DNA of 64,000 bases, taken from NCBI GenBank assembly GCA_030692515.1, contig JAUXZS010000020.1, positions 620,001-684,000 of the forward strand. Reading direction: 5' to 3'. Position 1 is the stretch's first letter. Each line of letters begins with the position of its first letter. Positions 62,603 to 64,000 of the stretch are shown in pieces. Below the pieces are notes generated by a model. The model saw only the letters and a list, made by a program, of their open reading frames with translations. It did not search any database and was not told where the DNA came from. The translations under genes and the position numbers were made by a program. Source of the DNA: Bacteroidota bacterium (GTDB lineage Bacteria; Bacteroidota; Bacteroidia; B-17B0; Aurantibacillaceae).

Positions 62603-64000
62603 ATGAAAATCTCGTTCAACTGGCTTAAAACCCTCATAAATATTGATATATCTGCGCAAGAAACTGCCGACTATTTAACTGCCTCTGGACTTGAAGTAGA
62701 AGGTATTGAATCTTTTGAAAGCCTTAAAGGTGGCTTAAAAGGTTTAGTGGTTGGTTATGTTTTAGAATGTATTAAACATCCCGATGCCGATAAATTAAAA
62801 TTAACCAAAGTTGATATAGGCGCGGCAGAACCATTATCCATTGTTTGTGGTGCACCAAATGTTGAAGCTGGTCAAAAAGTGATTATTGCAACTATTGGTA
62901 CAAAATTATTTCCGACAGAAGGCGAACCATTTGAAATTAAAAAATCAAAAATAAGAGGCGCCGTAAGTGAAGGCATGATTTGTGCTGAAGATGAATTTGG
63001 TTTAGGAAAAAGTCATGATGGCATTTTAGTTTTACCTGCCGATACACAAATTGGTTTACCTGCATCAGAGTATTTTAAAATTGAAACTGATACTGTATTT
63101 GAAATTGGTTTAACGCCAAATAGAAGTGATGCCGCTTCGCACTTAGGTGTTGCAAGAGATATTATTGCCATATTAAATTCAATTAAAGACACCACTAACT
63201 ATCAATTATATTTAAGCGGTTTAAATCCTTTACAAGAAGCCACAAATTTAAACACTGTAGAAATTACTGTAGAGAATCCGGAGGCTTGCCAACGTTATTC
63301 AGGAATTGTAATTAGTGGTATTAGCGTTGCAGAAAGTCCAAACTGGTTAAAAAATCGATTGAATGCAATTGGCTTGCGCCCCATAAATAACATTGTGGAT
63401 GTTACTAATTTTGTTTTGCATGAATTAGGACAACCTTTACACGCATTTGATCTTGATAAAATTACCGGGAATAAAGTAATAGTAAGAACCGCTAAACAAG
63501 GAGAAAAATTTAAAACTTTAGATGGTGCTGAGCGTATATTAAACTCAAACGATTTAATGATTTGTAATGAAAATGAACCCATGTGTATTGCCGGTGTTTT
63601 TGGTGGTTTAGAAAGTGGTGTTACAGAAAAAACAACTTCCATTTTTTTAGAGAGTGCTTATTTTGACTCTGGCTATATTCGTAAAACATCGAAACAACAT
63701 GCTTTAAAAACAGATGCCTCTTTTAGATTTGAAAGAGGAACAGATCCTGACATGACTATTCCTGCTTTATTGAGAGCAGCCAATTTGATTTTTGAATTAG
63801 CAGGGGGAAGATTAAGTATGGATGTTGTAGACATTTATCCCGAAATTCTTGAGCCCTATCGCGTAGCATTTTCTTATACCAATTGCGATGCTCTTATTGG
63901 AAAAGAAATTGACAGAACTACAGTAAAAAATATTATCACCAATTTAGGAATTACAGTTGACTCTGAAGGCTCTGATGGTTTATTATTATTAGTGCCGCGA
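62603..64000 (+). CDS. pheT: Phenylalanyl-tRNA synthetase beta subunit (3' end outside window)
   Basis: 466 codons are present of the usual 800 or so; the frame is open to the window end. The start MKISFNWLKTLINIDISAQE is followed by the EMAP-like tRNA-binding domain (about 40-150, HPDADKLKLTKVDIG, VCGAPNVEAGQKV, IRGAVSEGMICAEDEFG), the editing B3/B4 domain (about 215-390, NIVDVTNFVLHELGQPLHAFD, RFERGTDPDM) and the beginning of B5. Together with PheS it charges tRNA-Phe and edits mischarged Tyr. A TATCTTTA near-consensus -7 box lies 18 bases ahead. Confidence 0.97.
   Translation, partial: MKISFNWLKTLINIDISAQETADYLTASGLEVEGIESFESLKGGLKGLVVGYVLECIKHPDADKLKLTKVDIGAAEPLSIVCGAPNVEAGQKVIIATIGTKLFPTEGEPFEIKKSKIRGAVSEGMICAEDEFGLGKSHDGILVLPADTQIGLPASEYFKIETDTVFEIGLTPNRSDAASHLGVARDIIAILNSIKDTTNYQLYLSGLNPLQEATNLNTVEITVENPEACQRYSGIVISGISVAESPNWLKNRLNAIGLRPINNIVDVTNFVLHELGQPLHAFDLDKITGNKVIVRTAKQGEKFKTLDGAERILNSNDLMICNENEPMCIAGVFGGLESGVTEKTTSIFLESAYFDSGYIRKTSKQHALKTDASFRFERGTDPDMTIPALLRAANLIFELAGGRLSMDVVDIYPEILEPYRVAFSYTNCDALIGKEIDRTTVKNIITNLGITVDSEGSDGLLLLVPR

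Noticed and set aside
63013-63642. Two open frames on the minus strand at the right end
   Set aside because: Both lie opposite pheT, whose plus-strand frame is continuous and matches the family throughout.
1-64000. tRNA, rRNA, riboswitch, insertion sequence or prophage genes
   Set aside because: All spacers were read on both strands; no cloverleaf-like T-loop, conserved riboswitch core, transposase or phage protein was found.

Overview
The window reads as chromosomal DNA of a member of the Bacteroidota, probably a Flavobacteriales-like or related gliding-type lineage. The evidence is strong AT richness; several secreted proteins with type IX secretion (T9SS) sorting tags of both type A and type B; Bacteroidota-type promoters (TTTG, about 19-20 nt, TAnnTTTG) upstream of rplU and the aminotransferase gene; no obvious Shine-Dalgarno sequences; and phylum-typical families (DUF5686, DUF4159, DUF1599, BT_3928-type DoxX protein, propeller-Y_Y_Y sensors, Bacteroidota-type arginine decarboxylase). 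Genus cannot be fixed from this sequence. No rRNA, tRNA, CRISPR array, transposase or phage gene is visible.

Layout. 0-0.6 kb: the tail of a copper ATPase. 0.65-9.3 kb (minus strand): secreted T9SS proteins, a secreted seven-bladed propeller, a 1171-residue propeller/PAS/SpoIIE-phosphatase sensor and a YceI protein. 9.7-11.8 kb (plus): a second SpoIIE-type phosphatase with TPR input. 11.8-14.5 kb (minus): a DUF3820 pair, a DoxX/MauE-like membrane protein and a DUF1599 protein, back to back with folP. 14.5-20.4 kb (plus): folP, DUF4159, DUF5686, a TonB-like protein and a compositionally odd lipoprotein. 20.5-24.7 kb (minus): serS-lipoprotein-ybeY, rplU-rpmA and an EamA transporter. 24.9-35 kb (plus): an S1 RNA-binding protein, asd, 3-hydroxyanthranilate dioxygenase, a giant T9SS type B adhesin, a HerA-like ATPase and purQ.

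From 51.3 down to 35.0 kb runs one uninterrupted minus-strand block of 15 genes: mreB-mreC-mreD-mrdA-rodA (rod-shape elongation), a class A PBP, then CoA-transferase subunit A, an MBOAT O-acyltransferase, an SGNH-like partner, CoA-transferase subunit B, a lipoprotein, two GT-C-like membrane proteins, a GT2 glycosyltransferase and a DUF2304 protein. It couples envelope synthesis with a probable O-acylation module. The acylation pair is wedged between the two halves of the CoA-transferase, which is the most unusual arrangement in the window.

51.5-64 kb: arginine decarboxylase and an arginase-family enzyme are divergent around a short control region with two phased palindromes. They are followed by a T9SS-tagged serine hydrolase, DUF1569, an enoyl-CoA hydratase, a gamma carbonic anhydrase, YbaB, nadE, an SprT-like protein, a LacI-type regulator, an aminotransferase, a secreted unknown protein and the start of pheT, which is cut by the window end. 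I see no clear-cut novel defence or mobile system. The best leads are the split CoA-transferase/O-acylation module, the operator-like palindromes at the arginine genes, the cassette-like lipoprotein near 20 kb and a small family of intergenic inverted repeats.
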